In this document: one piece after another, positions 39,081 through 48,765 of the stretch | How the letters are laid out: every line of letters begins with the position of its first letter | Position numbering within the stretch: the stretch's first letter is position 1 | Source of the DNA: Homarus americanus | Taxonomy: Eukaryota; Arthropoda; Malacostraca; Decapoda; Nephropidae | Length of the DNA stretch: 64,000 nucleotides | Assembly: GCF_018991925.1 (NCBI RefSeq) | Contig: NW_024735312.1 | Location: 242,001 to 306,000 of the forward strand | Reading direction: 5' to 3' | Notes under the pieces: model-generated | What the model was told of the DNA's origin: nothing | The model's database searches: none | The model's input: only the letters and a program-made list of their open reading frames with translations | Program-made: the position numbers and the translations under genes

Positions 39081-40469
39081 TAGCAGTAATATTTCAGGTA
39101 ACACAAAAGATACGGTATTTTTGTAGCACATATAATATTTTTTTCATCTTTGTTGTGAACGCCACGGCAGGACAGGACAGGTAATAGGATTTGTCGCTTG
39201 TGATTGCTAATGCCCAGAAAAAAAATAATAATTTCGTTATCAGGCGGGATTATGTTTTAGCAGTAATTCCATGTATTATGGTAATATTTATCTAGTGTGT
39301 CGAGAAGCGATCACTTGAGTATTGGTTCCCACAAGTCGTAGACGTCCGCAGCACGGCGCATTACACCACACTATCATTACGGTCGAGACGCACGTATTAC
39401 TCTGCGTGTAACTCACCCTTAACGATTACGGGAGTTAGCATTACGTGCCCCGCCGCCACTCCACCAAACTTCACCCGCTGGTCGCCCGCCGGGAGACACA
39501 GCCAGCCATCCCTCCCTCATTTGTCGGTATTACTATTTGGCCGCCTCTATGTTCCTGCTGTTGTAGTCTCAAACACTCTTACCTTAAGATTTTCTTTGAC
39601 CGGGCCTGTAAGATCGCACCTGACTGGTTCACTGAATTGAGCTTTGAACTTGTGTTATAACTGGCTCTCTTAACTAGGTGTGTGTGTGTGTGTGAACGGC
39701 ATCTAACTAGTACACGTAACTAGAGGATGTTAGAGTACATCTTAGTGACTCATTTGTTTCTACTTGGCTAAATCACATCAAAATGCCATAAATGCGATTT
39801 GCGGACGTTGATACTTTCCCTCACCTTCAGTTAGGAACACAAGGATTTTTTTTATAATGTTGACGTCATATGGGATTGGCGACCTTGTGGGAGTTTTGTA
39901 GTGTGACTCTGTCTTGCCCCGAGACCCTTGTGATTTCCACTATCTGTATTCTATAAGGAAAGATGGGAAACATTAAAGATGTACTTGAAGTTAGTCTCCA
40001 GCGTCAGGAAGGCAGCCTCCCTCCCTCCCTTATTGTGGATTTTTGAGGGACTTAATCTTCCTTACAGGCCAGCTATTTTGTGTTTGAAATTGCTGTAGTC
40101 ATCAGTGTGTGTGAGTGACCTTGACCCTTCACCTGGCCTTCACCCACAGTCTCCAGGTGTAAGTCACTGCGTCTCATAACCACAATCTCATCAAGGTGTA
40201 CCGAGCTGTGTGTTGTGTCTCTTTAACCCTGTTGACTTCATATTGTGACCTTGACCTCGTACTCGGAAATTAAGGACGCCAAAGCCTCCACAGGTCACAC
40301 CACAAACTATCAGGTGATACTGTTAGTTGTGTAACGCGACATTGTTTTCTTGACCTGTAACCTCAAGGAAGATTCAGGTTGGTGTACTTTTTTCTTTCGA
40401 TCTGACGCTCCAACTAGTCTTGGGTCCGCGAGGTCTGGTCTGGTAGCGCGACCTCAACTGGGTGCTACT
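39081..40469. other. Unique sequence, no supported gene
   Basis: A single CRE palindrome at 39861. A 71-codon frame at 39445-39660 has no further support. Confidence 0.3.
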
Positions 40470-40735
40470 ATAGCGCGCAGTCTACAAGATATTTAGGTTA
40501 GGATGCTCGCTTCGCAAGCGAGTGGACTTGGGTTCCATCCCTGGACAGGGTGAAACTATGGGCGAGTTTCTTTACGCCATTTGACTCTGTCTACCCAGCA
40601 GTAATTGGGAACCTGGATGTTAATCGTTTTGCGGAACGTATTCCAGGGTAATGGTCAGCCAGTGCAGTTGGCGAGTTGTCCGGTCTTCTCGGACTATTCC
40701 TTAACACTGGGTCATGCAACTCATTAACTCAGGGT
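40470..40735 (+). mobile_element. tRNA-derived SINE
   Basis: GGTTAGGATGCTCGCTTCGC leads into a perfect anticodon arm (CTCGC at 40506, loop TTCGCAA, GCGAG to 40522) and a B-box-like GGTTCCATCC at 40531-40540. An A-box-like TAGCGCGCAGT lies upstream with a short insertion. The body (GGGCGAGTTTCTTTACGCCA, CTGTCTACCCAGCAGTAATT, GGGAACCTGGATGTTAATCG) is the type of conserved SINE core I associate with aquatic invertebrate tRNA-SINEs, from memory and unverified. The anticodon would be CGC (Ala), but the acceptor stem is absent. The ends are estimated; no poly-A or target duplication is clear. Confidence 0.65.
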
Positions 40736-40930
40736 GTGGTTGTTGTGTTGACGACAGCTTCTACACTCTAAACAAATTCACGCCATGGTGGCCCTAGGGC
40801 CGTCCATCCTCGTTACACGAGGGACAATCAATATATTTTATAGGGTAGGTTAGGTTAAAGATATCTTTATAGACCGCAGGCTATAGTAGCACCGTCTACG
40901 GCATCCAGTTAAAAACTTATGTATGTCCAT
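40736..40930. other. Unique sequence with a GGTTAGGTTA patch
   Basis: GTAGGTTAGGTTAAAGATATCTTTA near 40845-40870 combines telomere-like units with a short palindrome (AAAGATATCTTT). Confidence 0.4.
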
Positions 40931-41210
40931 GTGACATTTACAGTGACCTTGACATTTACAGTGACGTTCACATTTACACAGTGACCTGGACATTTACATA
41001 GTGACCTTGACATTTGCACAGTGACCTGGACATTTACATAGTGACCTTGACATTTACACAGTGACCTGGACATTTACATAGTGACCTTGACATTTACACA
41101 GTGACCTGGACATTTACAGTGACCTTAACATTTACACAGTGACCTTGACATTTACGCAATGACCTGGACATTTACAGTGACCTGGACATTTGCACAATGA
41201 CCTTGACAAG
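40931..41210. repeat. 20-bp minisatellite arranged as 40-bp dimers
   Basis: GTGACCTTGACATTTACACA alternates with GTGACCTGGACATTTACATA in the central part (40980-41115), so the effective period is 40. Flanking units are shortened. Confidence 0.95.
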
Positions 41211-41340
41211 ATGTGTATGCCGCGTGACTGGGAGACCTGGAGTAGCTCTTGGCCTGTACACGTGAACAGTACGCGTAGGTTGAGCTTTGGGTCACCGTCA
41301 TATCAGGAGGCCATCATTGTTCTTTGATCGAGACCTCATA

Positions 41341-41601
41341 ATGTACTTGGTCATGAGGGTGACTGACGGGCCTGTGTACTTGGTGACGGGAGTGACTGAC
41401 GGGCCTGTGTACTTGGTGACGGGAGTGACTGACGGGCCTGTGTACTTGGTGATGGGAGTTGGTACAGTAGACCCGTTACTGAGGCACCTGCCATGTCGTA
41501 TGTGGTGTAGTGAAAAATGTTGTTTCGGAATAAGACAGTATTCCGTATGTTATATACGGACGGGTCTGTTTCATCAGTGTAATACTATACTGTCGTCTTG
41601 A
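41341..41601 (+). CDS. Open frame containing an 11-residue in-frame repeat, doubtful
   Basis: From ATG at 41341 the frame runs 86 codons to TAA. Residues 6-38 are three copies of VTDGPVYLVTG, encoded by a 33-bp tandem repeat (41343, 41376, 41409, 41442). The rest is Cys-containing (PCRMWCSEKCCFGIRQYSVC) with no known domain. The repeat preserves frame, unlike most arrays here, but 33 is a multiple of three by chance one time in three. There is no promoter, splice or polyadenylation support. It is listed as a repeat-bearing open frame rather than a believed gene. Confidence 0.12.
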   Translation: MYLVMRVTDGPVYLVTGVTDGPVYLVTGVTDGPVYLVMGVGTVDPLLRHLPCRMWCSEKCCFGIRQYSVCYIRTGLFHQCNTILSS

Positions 41602-42459
41602 CCCCTTCATGTAGAATAATGAATGTTATGTCACGGCGGGTTTAAACCACAGTAGGACTGATTTACAGTTTCTGTATAAAGTGAAGTCGTTTGCACCGGA
41701 ACAGAGGCATTAGGAAGATAATTGAGCAATGAGCGCATGTTTAGTTGGGGGCAGGTGAGTGACCACGACCGACAGCACACATGTGAGAACACGCCTGCAC
41801 TCACCCGCTCGTGAGCGCTGACCAGTATCACCCACCTACGCCTGCTCCTCGGCCACCCTCACCTTTTTCCTCACCACCTCCATCTCACCTGTTCATGCCT
41901 TCCCCTACAAGGTCTTGGTCGCACTTACCTCCTAAGACGCGCTTACCTCTACGCCGCTAAGACTACCACTCTCCCCCCCCACCCCTCCTGCCCCACCTTC
42001 AGTACCGTAAAGTGTTTTTGGTTAGAACGTGGTTTTAATGATAACACTTTTTTTTAAAATTATTATACTCCCAATACGCTTGCCGCCTATAGATGGAGTT
42101 GGCGTTGAACTGGCGGTGGTGCTGAGGGCGTGATGGTAATAGTAAGGGCGTGGTAGTGCTGGCGAAGCTGGGGGCGGGGAATAATAATGATGAAGACTAG
42201 CGTCATAAATCAGTGGGGTACACGTCTGTGGGCGGTGTGGCCGTCTCCGGTGTACAGTAAAGACGGCCCCCGCCTGGGCACACGCTGCCTCTCACCCTAT
42301 ACCTGTTCCTCACACCTACAACCACTACTGAGTACCTGAGTGACACAAGGGAGACATCAGAGTGAGGGAGGGAACACAACTATTGTATTAACAACTGAGG
42401 AACAGACAATAGGGGAACTCACATTACGGGTGGGGGACTACTTATGGGTACATCCACAT
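41602..42459. other. Unique sequence, no supported gene
   Basis: Two donor-like sites on the minus strand (GGAG/GTAAGTGC near 41928 and AGAG/GTAAGCGC near 41950) and one on + (GCAG/GTGAGTGA at 41756) have no matching acceptor. Confidence 0.3.
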
Positions 42460-43232
42460 CCTGTCTCCTGCCTGTCTCCACCACCACACCTGCTACACCT
42501 GTACACCACACCTGTCTCCCCACCACACTACACCTGTCTCACACCACACCTGTCTCCCCACCACACACACACCTGTCTCCCACCACACACTACACCTGTC
42601 TCCCACCACACTACACCTGTCTCCCCACCACACACCTGTCTCCCACCACACTCCACAGGTCTCCCCCCACACCACACACCACCACACCTGTCTCCCCACC
42701 ACACCTGCACCTGTCTGTCTCCCACACACCACACCTGCACCTGTCTCCCACCACACACCTGCTCCCCACACCACACCTGTCTCCCACCACACCACACCTG
42801 TCTACACCACCACCACACCTGTCTCCCACCACACTACACCTGTCTCCCACCCACACCTGTCTCCCACTACACACACACACCTGTCTCCCCACCACACTGT
42901 ACCTGTCTCCCACCACACACACCTGTCTCACCACCCACCACCTGTCTCCCCACCACACTACACCTGTCTCTCCCCACCACACACACCTGTCTCCCACCAC
43001 ACCCACCTGTCTCCCACCACACACACCTGGTCTCCCCACCACACCACACACTGTCTGTCTCCACACCACACCTGCCTGTCTACCACCACAGCCTCCTACC
43101 ACCACACTACACCTGTCTCCCCACCACACTGCACCTGTCTCCCCACCACACACACCTGTCTCCCACACACACTGCACACACTACACCTGTCTCCACCACA
43201 CTACCTGTCTCCCCACCACACTGCACCTGTCT
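42460..43232. repeat. C/A-rich minisatellite, about 35 irregular copies
   Basis: Repeats of CACCTGTCTCCCCACCACAC with 17-24-bp spacing. The + strand is almost G-free apart from the one in CTGTC. Long frames on both strands are artefacts. Confidence 0.96.
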
Positions 43233-43235
43233 CCA

Positions 43236-44648
43236 AAAGGTAGAGAACTCTCCTCTAAGGGGTAGAGAACTTTCCTCCAAGGGGTGAGAACTCTCTCCAC
43301 ACTCTCCTCCAAGGGGCGAGAACTCTCCTCCAAGGGGAAGAGAACTCTCCTCCTTCCTCCAAGGGGTAGAGAACTCCCTTCTCCTCCAAGGGGTAGAGAA
43401 CTCTCCTCCAAGGAAGGGAGCTCTCCTCCACGGGAAGAGAACTCTCCCTCCAAGGGGTAGAGAACTCTCCTCCAAGGGGTAGAGACTCTCCTCCAAGGGG
43501 AGAACTCTCCTCCAAGAGCAAGGGGAGAACTCTCCTCCAAGGGAAGAGAACTCTCCTCCAAGGGGAAGAGAACTCTCCTCCAAGGGTAGAGAACTCTCTA
43601 GGGTAGAGAACTCTCTCCAAGGGTAGAGAACTCTCCTCCAAGGAAGAGAACTTCCTCCAAGGTAGAGAACTCTGGGGTAGAGAACCTCCTCCAAGGGGTG
43701 AACTCTCCTCCAAGGAAGAGAACTCTCCTCCAAGGGGTAGAGAATCTCTCCAAGGGGAAGAGAACTCTCTCCAAGGGGGTAGAGAACTCTCTCCAAGGAA
43801 GGGTAGAGAACTCTCCCTCCAAGGCAAGAGAACTCTCCCAAGGGGTAGAGAACTCTCCTCAAGGGGAAGAGAACTCTCCTCCAAGGGGTAGAGAACTCTC
43901 CTCCAAGATGGGTCCTCCAAGAAGAACTCCTCCAAGGGGTAGAGAACTCCTCCTCTCCAAGGGGTGAGAGAACTCTCCTCCAAGGGGTAGAGAACTCTCC
44001 TCCAAGGGGTAGAGAACTCTCCTCCAATGGGTAGAGAACTCTCCTCCAAGGGGTAGAGAACTCTCCTCCAATGGATAGAAAACTGTCCTCCAAGGGGTAG
44101 AGAACTCTCCTCCAAGGGGAAGAGAACTCTCCTCCAAGGGGTAGAGAACTCTACTCCAAGGGATAGAGAACTCTACTCCAAGGGATAGAGAACTCTCCTC
44201 CAAGGGGTAGAGAACTCTCCTCCAAGGGGTAGAGAACTCTCCTCCAAGGGGTAGAGAACTCTCCTCCAAGGGGTAGAGAACTCTCCTCCAAGGGATGGAA
44301 AACTGTCCTCCAAGGGATAGAAAACTGTCCTCCAAGGGGTAGAGAACTCTCCTCCAAGGGATAGAGAACTCTCCTCCAAGGGGTAGAGAACTCTCCTCCA
44401 AGGGGTAGAGAACTCTCCTCCAAGGGATAGAGAACTCTCCTCCAAGGGGTAGAGAACTCTCCTCCAAGGGGTAGAGAACTCTCCTCCAATGGATAAGAAA
44501 CTGTCCTCCAAGGGGTAGAGAACTCTCCTCCAAGGGGAAGAGAACTCTCCTCCAAGGGGTAGAGAACTCTACTCCAAGGGATAGAGAACTCTCCTCCAAG
44601 GGGTAGAGAACTCTCCTCCAAGGGGTAGAGAACTCTCCTCCAAGGGAT
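43236..44648. repeat. 22-bp minisatellite, about 65 copies
   Basis: The unit is GTAGAGAACTCTCCTCCAAG plus GG; period 22 is measured from 44221 to 44243. From 43236 to about 43960 units are ragged; from there to 44648 they are regular with GGTAGA, GGATAGA and GGGAAGA variants. All minus-strand frames are open because the unit has no stop, giving spurious proteins of up to 328 residues. Confidence 0.98.
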
Positions 44649-44941
44649 CATTCGTGTTGATCGATGATGCTGAAAAAAAAGTGAGTTATGGTTAGTATGG
44701 AGCGGCTCTCATTCGCATTATGGAGTCCCCAACTAACCATTGCTCTGTGTGTGTTTCTATAGTCATGTGTATCTATTCATGTGTGTATCTATTCATATGT
44801 ATGTAGTCATGTGTGTACGGCACTGGTGAGAATAAATGACTTGTAATACTCACAGTCAGGATACAAATCGTTTATACAACTTTTCTTTTGTTTTAGTCAC
44901 ATTGTTGATGTGAAGGATGAGATCATATTTGTTTCATACTT

Positions 44942-44945
<4 letters not shown>
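44649..44945. other. Unique sequence with a short TCATGTGTGTATC repeat
   Basis: Three or four loose copies of ATTCATGTGTGTATCT at 44758-44818. Confidence 0.5.
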
Positions 44946-45005
<60 letters not shown>

Positions 45006-45012
45006 TACATAC
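44946..45012. repeat. (AC)n microsatellite
   Basis: About 28 AC units ending in CATACATACATAC. Confidence 0.97.
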
Positions 45013-45269
45013 TCTTACTGACGCACAACAGTGTATATGCATGTGTACAAGAGTTAAACAAATGGCCCAATAGTGCTTGCATTGCCTTATAAAGACGAGA
45101 GGCAGTTAGTGTCGGGGCTGGTGTGACCTTGCTGGTACTGATGATGCTGTTGAGCCACACCCGTCTACTGAGGCAGGCGTTCCTTCACCACCACCACCTC
45201 CTCCGACACTTGCCCTCAACTTAATAAGCGGCACAAGTCTCCTCAAGTCTGTCGGCTAAAGCAGGATGT

Positions 45270-45973
45270 CTACTGGTCTGGAAAAGTCAGGGAATTTTAC
45301 AATTAAACCTGGAATTTTATGTGAATTCAGTTCAACTTCAAAATATTGTTATTTTGACTGCAATCTTGCCATAAATTAACGATGTTATATATAATAGGTA
45401 AATAATTAAACTCTTAGGAACAAATTCCAGTAAATAGTCGACTCCAGTAACTGAATTGTTGTGTACCTCTCGTACTCCGTGTTGGCGATCAAATAACCAA
45501 CCAACTATAGGTTATACCTATTAATTCTGTAATGAATATTGTCAGATATGAACTGTTCTTATAATTGAATGACTATATTTAAGTGGATTATTCCACATAT
45601 TTATCATGAGTCATATAGGTGGATCAGGAGTATGATTTTTGTTTTTGACGGATTTCCGGCTTTTTTGGAACGTCCAGGTCGACCCACGTGAATCGCGCAA
45701 ATCCGAGGAGAAAAATATGGAGGGGTCAAGGACTTTGTCGAAGTTCATCACTAGACCTAATCATCCTGATCATAGCTGGCTATATAAAATAGTCAGTCCT
45801 GTAGCCAGTGGCAATTATCATCTTTAAATTTCCCAATATTATATACGCATTTTTAAAAACCTCTATTTTTTTTATTCTCGTAATAAATACCGAATTAATA
45901 TACCTGGAATTTTTCAAATTTATATCTGGAAAACCTGGAAAAATCAGGGAATTTTGTTTTGCTTAGCCAGTAG
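45270..45973. mobile_element. Possible 704-bp DNA transposon
   Basis: The ends are CTACTGG (45270) and CCAGTAG (45967-45973), inverted. Both ends carry a subterminal motif in direct orientation: CTGGAAAAGTCAGGGAATTT near 45279 and CTGGAAAAATCAGGGAATTT near 45935, plus CCTGGAATTTT copies. Such short terminal repeats with reiterated subterminal motifs are typical of hAT-like non-autonomous elements; the superfamily is inference. An open frame at 45639-45827 is not recognised. No clean target duplication is visible. Confidence 0.5.
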
Positions 45974-46169
45974 TTAAAGTAAAGTGATAAACAAGGGAAG
46001 TGTGAGACGGCGCGGCGGCCCTTCTTTGACACACCGGACGACTAGTCTCCCAACTACACCATTAATCAACGGTGTGAAGCTCGCATGATTTATTCCAGCG
46101 TTCCCGTGAGCGATCTCTGTCGCAGGCTGGGTGTTACAGGTGATAGTCTATGTCATTACCTCATTCTAG
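45974..46169. other. Unique sequence, nothing recognised
   Basis: GGTGTTACAGGT occurs twice near its right end. Confidence 0.35.
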
Positions 46170-46227
46170 GTGTTACAGGTAATCATCTTCATGTCATCTC
46201 CACATGTCCTACTCCTTTCACTAACAG
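46170..46227 (+). CDS. Possible 58-nt exon with a hydrophobic start
   Basis: The acceptor TACCTCATTCTAG and the very good donor TAACAG/GTGAGTC bracket 58 bases open in frame 0. An internal ATG gives MSSPHVLLLSLT, which would suit the start of a signal peptide split by an intron, though the ATG context (TTC before it) is poor. It could be a first coding exon (ATG at about 46191) or an internal one. There is no downstream partner that I can prove. Confidence 0.2.
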
Positions 46228-46357
46228 GTGAGTCAGCTTGTTGTTGTTCTCACAGATGAGGTATTAAGTGTCCTTGCATATAAGCAACTTTTTGTGGTGT
46301 AACACTGTCGAGTTGCCACAAGACGGGGATACCCGGCCATGAGTTGGTAATTGTCAG

Positions 46358-46675
46358 GTGTTAATTTTACACAGAAACACTGACAGTCTGAGGCAACAAC
46401 TGTGTCATATTTTCACAAGGAAATTCCCGAACCTTCATATTGTATGGGAACATCTACGTGAACGGGTGGATCTGAATTATCTTTCTGAATATGACTTTGT
46501 TATTCGTAAAATCCACAAAGATTGTATTATAAAATGTCGTAATATATGGGATATATTAATAGAATGTTGGTGGACAGAGCACGTGTATTGTGGAGGTGGT
46601 GTTTACACTCTCCAGCATGAGGTGCCTGTGGTCGCCTCCACCCCACAAAGACAGCTGCTTGTTGGTCGTCATTAG
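46358..46675 (+). CDS. Unrecognised open frame, doubtful
   Basis: A 105-codon frame of varied composition (HIFTRKFPNLHIVWEHLRER, then several Ile/Lys-rich stretches and a Cys/Trp-rich segment). It begins at a non-ATG codon just after TTTTACACAG, which could be an acceptor (CAG at about 46371). No domain is recognised. Codon use is AT-rich at third positions, unlike the GC-rich patch at 47250. It may be transposon-derived given its surroundings. Confidence 0.15.
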   Translation: MLILHRNTDSLRQQLCHIFTRKFPNLHIVWEHLRERVDLNYLSEYDFVIRKIHKDCIIKCRNIWDILIECWWTEHVYCGGGVYTLQHEVPVVASTPQRQLLVGRH

Positions 46676-47246
46676 CTAAGTATTATTAGAAAAAAAATGT
46701 CTCAAACATATATGCACCTGTGATAGGAGAATGAGCTGTCAGTTTACCCTTTAGAAAGCTACCATTGAATCTGGTAAAGCGGGAGGAAGGGAGGGGCAGC
46801 AACACAGTGGTGACGTGTACTGTGAGGCTGGAGGGTGTGCAGGTTCCTCGCTGTTTTACCATCTAGGGAAGAAAGTCAACGACATGGTTCGGCCTGTCGT
46901 TGTTAAACCGGGAGGCAGCAGGAACAATCATTCAGGGCTGCAGGTAACCAACATGCCGTGTCACCATCACAGTATGAAGGCGTATCCTGTACCTCACTGA
47001 AGATGAGCTTGCCTTCCTAGGGTTCCTCAAGCCGCCATTCTATAACAATGAACGTATCCTCAGAAGCCTAACCAACATAAGTTCCAAGGACACTTTGTTT
47101 AGAGTAATTCTCACCTGTAACACGGGAGGGCTAGACCTGACATCACCACCACAAACAGTTTCCACACTGAGAACGTACAGACGTGTGATACAAGGTGTAT
47201 AGACCTTAGTGTGATGCGTAAAGTACTAAGGGGCACAAGTTGAAGG

Positions 47247-47404
47247 GTGGTGGTGTTGGTGCAGCGGGAGATGTTCCTGAAGCTCTTGGCGATCCCCAGC
47301 CGCCGGCACACAGACTGGCCGCCTCAAGATAGCATTTTGCCAGTCATGTTTTTGACAGTTTTATGTGACTGGCAGCGCCTGTTTAGTTTTTATTGGTCAG
47401 GTAA
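47247..47404 (+). CDS. Possible exon with strong donor and GC-rich third positions
   Basis: After GTTGGTGCAG the sequence reads REMFLKLLAIPSRRHTDWPP and remains open to GGTCAG/GTAAGTC, an excellent donor at 47405. About 70 bases (47255-47325) have G or C at nearly every third position, which is unusual here. The opposite strand is also open and reads CRRLGIAKSFRNISRCTN with many NNC codons, so the coding strand is ambiguous. No family is recognised on either strand. Confidence 0.22.
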
Positions 47405-47564
47405 GTCTTGCATCACTGTCTCGGGAGCCTCTCCTTCAACCCGGGAAGTTTTTAGCGTATTAAGTCTTCTTGACAGTAAAGAATTTTTCATAAAAAAAAA
47501 CTACGACAATTATGGGACGTGATCTTAGAGACACGCAATAGTGAGCCCAATGAGTTACATACAT

Positions 47565-48177
47565 TATACTGTATATAATTATACATTCATATACTGGTTG
47601 GCCCAAAGTCAGGACACGTAGAGAAAATACACTTTTCAATTCTTTTGTTGAATGATACACTCAGCCATCTCAACATAACAGGGGTAAGCTGGGGATGTGT
47701 CAGCCGTTATGTAGTTACAAGCCTCCAGGGACCAGGCACGACCATTCAGCAGGAACTTGTCGTCCAGTCCAGCGTTGTCCAGATCATTCTATTAGGTGTT
47801 AATGAACTCGGGGTGTGAGATGTAAAGCGCCGACTTGTTGAAATAAGAACTTCCTTCCTCAGGGCAGTGGAAGGTTGTCAGTAAAAGGTTCAACAACTGT
47901 TTGAAACATCAGAAGGTACAGTAAATCCAGCTTATGCACGTGAATACAGGTCCTGTCAGGGTATCTTCTGACACTTGCCCATCACAAACCACTTGGATTA
48001 GAGTTTGTATGTGACAGTCGTCGTTCTAGTGAGGTTTTCATTGGACCAGAAGCGAGCGTAATGGCGGTTATCATTCTCGCCAAGAAAAGAGTTTGGCTCA
48101 TTGGTAACCACGTTAATGATGTCACCCCCTCTCGGAAACCGTCTGCTTCGTCGCTCTTAAATGAGATGAATTTTGGG
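47565..48177 (-). pseudogene. Decayed Tc1/mariner-type transposase
   Basis: On the minus strand, in shifting frames, it reads KSDEADGF, then NEPNSFLGENDNRHYARFWS, then LFQQVGALHLT and further LDDKFLLNGRAW. The order matches the DDE core of IS630/Tc1/mariner transposases: an SDEA-type block, a VNxxNxRxW block and an FQQDGAxxH block. The second catalytic Asp reads as Val here, and several stops and frameshifts break it. The 3' end may reach GGTTGGCCCAAAGTCAGGAC (about 47575), which resembles mariner inverted-repeat ends. The 5' part is interrupted by the hairpin at 48178. It is inactive. Confidence 0.6.
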
Positions 48178-48316
48178 ATCACCTGAAGAATCTCCACCCC
48201 AGCTTATTTCACCTAAAGATTGACCACCCTAACATTATTTGGGATGATGAGGTTAGGTTAGGATAGTTTAAGTTATTTTACCTAAGATAAGCTGGAGTAG
48301 AGATTCTTCAGGTGAT
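48178..48316. mobile_element. 139-bp hairpin element inserted in the transposase relic
   Basis: The left arm ATCACCTGAAGAATCTCCAC (continuing CCCAGCTTAT) pairs with a right arm ending GTAGAGATTCTTCAGGTGAT; about 40 bp per arm with roughly six mismatches. The centre holds GAGGTTAGGTTAGGATAG. The transposase frame runs into the left arm, so this element probably inserted into it. There is no coding capacity. Confidence 0.75.
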
Positions 48317-48693
48317 TCGAATCATGTAGACACGGAAATTATTTTGGGTTTAAAATTGGATTAACAAGACGTCCCAGACTCATTTAAGACCTACCAATTG
48401 GGTTTTCTTGGATGTTCATGGCCAGCCAGGACGAGGTCAGTCACCATCTCTCCCGCTGGCTCTTAATCACTCAATAACTTTACTGACAGGTGAGAAATCA
48501 ATGCTTCTTCTCCCGTGGCTGTATTGGTGGAATAAGACGATACTGCGACATTGTACAGGTTTGGGTCTCTTGTGTATATACAGGTAGATCAAACTGATTT
48601 ACCCAACCTTCCTTAACTTACCTTAATCTGTGTCTCACCTGCAGGACAGAGACCGTACATAATGTAAATATAAATTGGTTTTATCCTTATGTA

Positions 48694-48694
<1 letters not shown>
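48317..48694. other. Unique sequence, nothing recognised
   Basis: A GACAG/GTGAGA site at 48489 could be donor or acceptor, with no supported exon. Confidence 0.3.

Positions 48695-48762
<68 letters not shown>
48695..48762. repeat. (CT)n microsatellite
   Basis: About 34 CT units. Confidence 0.97.

Positions 48763-48765
<3 letters not shown>

Noticed and set aside
40470..40735. Functional tRNA-Ala gene
   Set aside because: The anticodon arm is good, but there is no acceptor stem and the A-box region is interrupted; the conserved downstream body fits a SINE.
41750..41960. Isolated splice donors on both strands
   Set aside because: GTAAGT- and GTGAGT-type sites occur often by chance; no acceptor with an open frame pairs with them.
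42340..43287. 315- and 273-residue Pro/His/Thr-rich frames
   Set aside because: They lie in the CACCTGTCTCC array; overlapping frames are equally open.
43107..44599. Long minus-strand open frames (up to 328 residues) with a 22-residue repeat
   Set aside because: The 22-bp unit contains no stop in any minus frame and 22 is not a multiple of three, so all three frames stay open and cycle through the same peptides. This is expected from the array alone.
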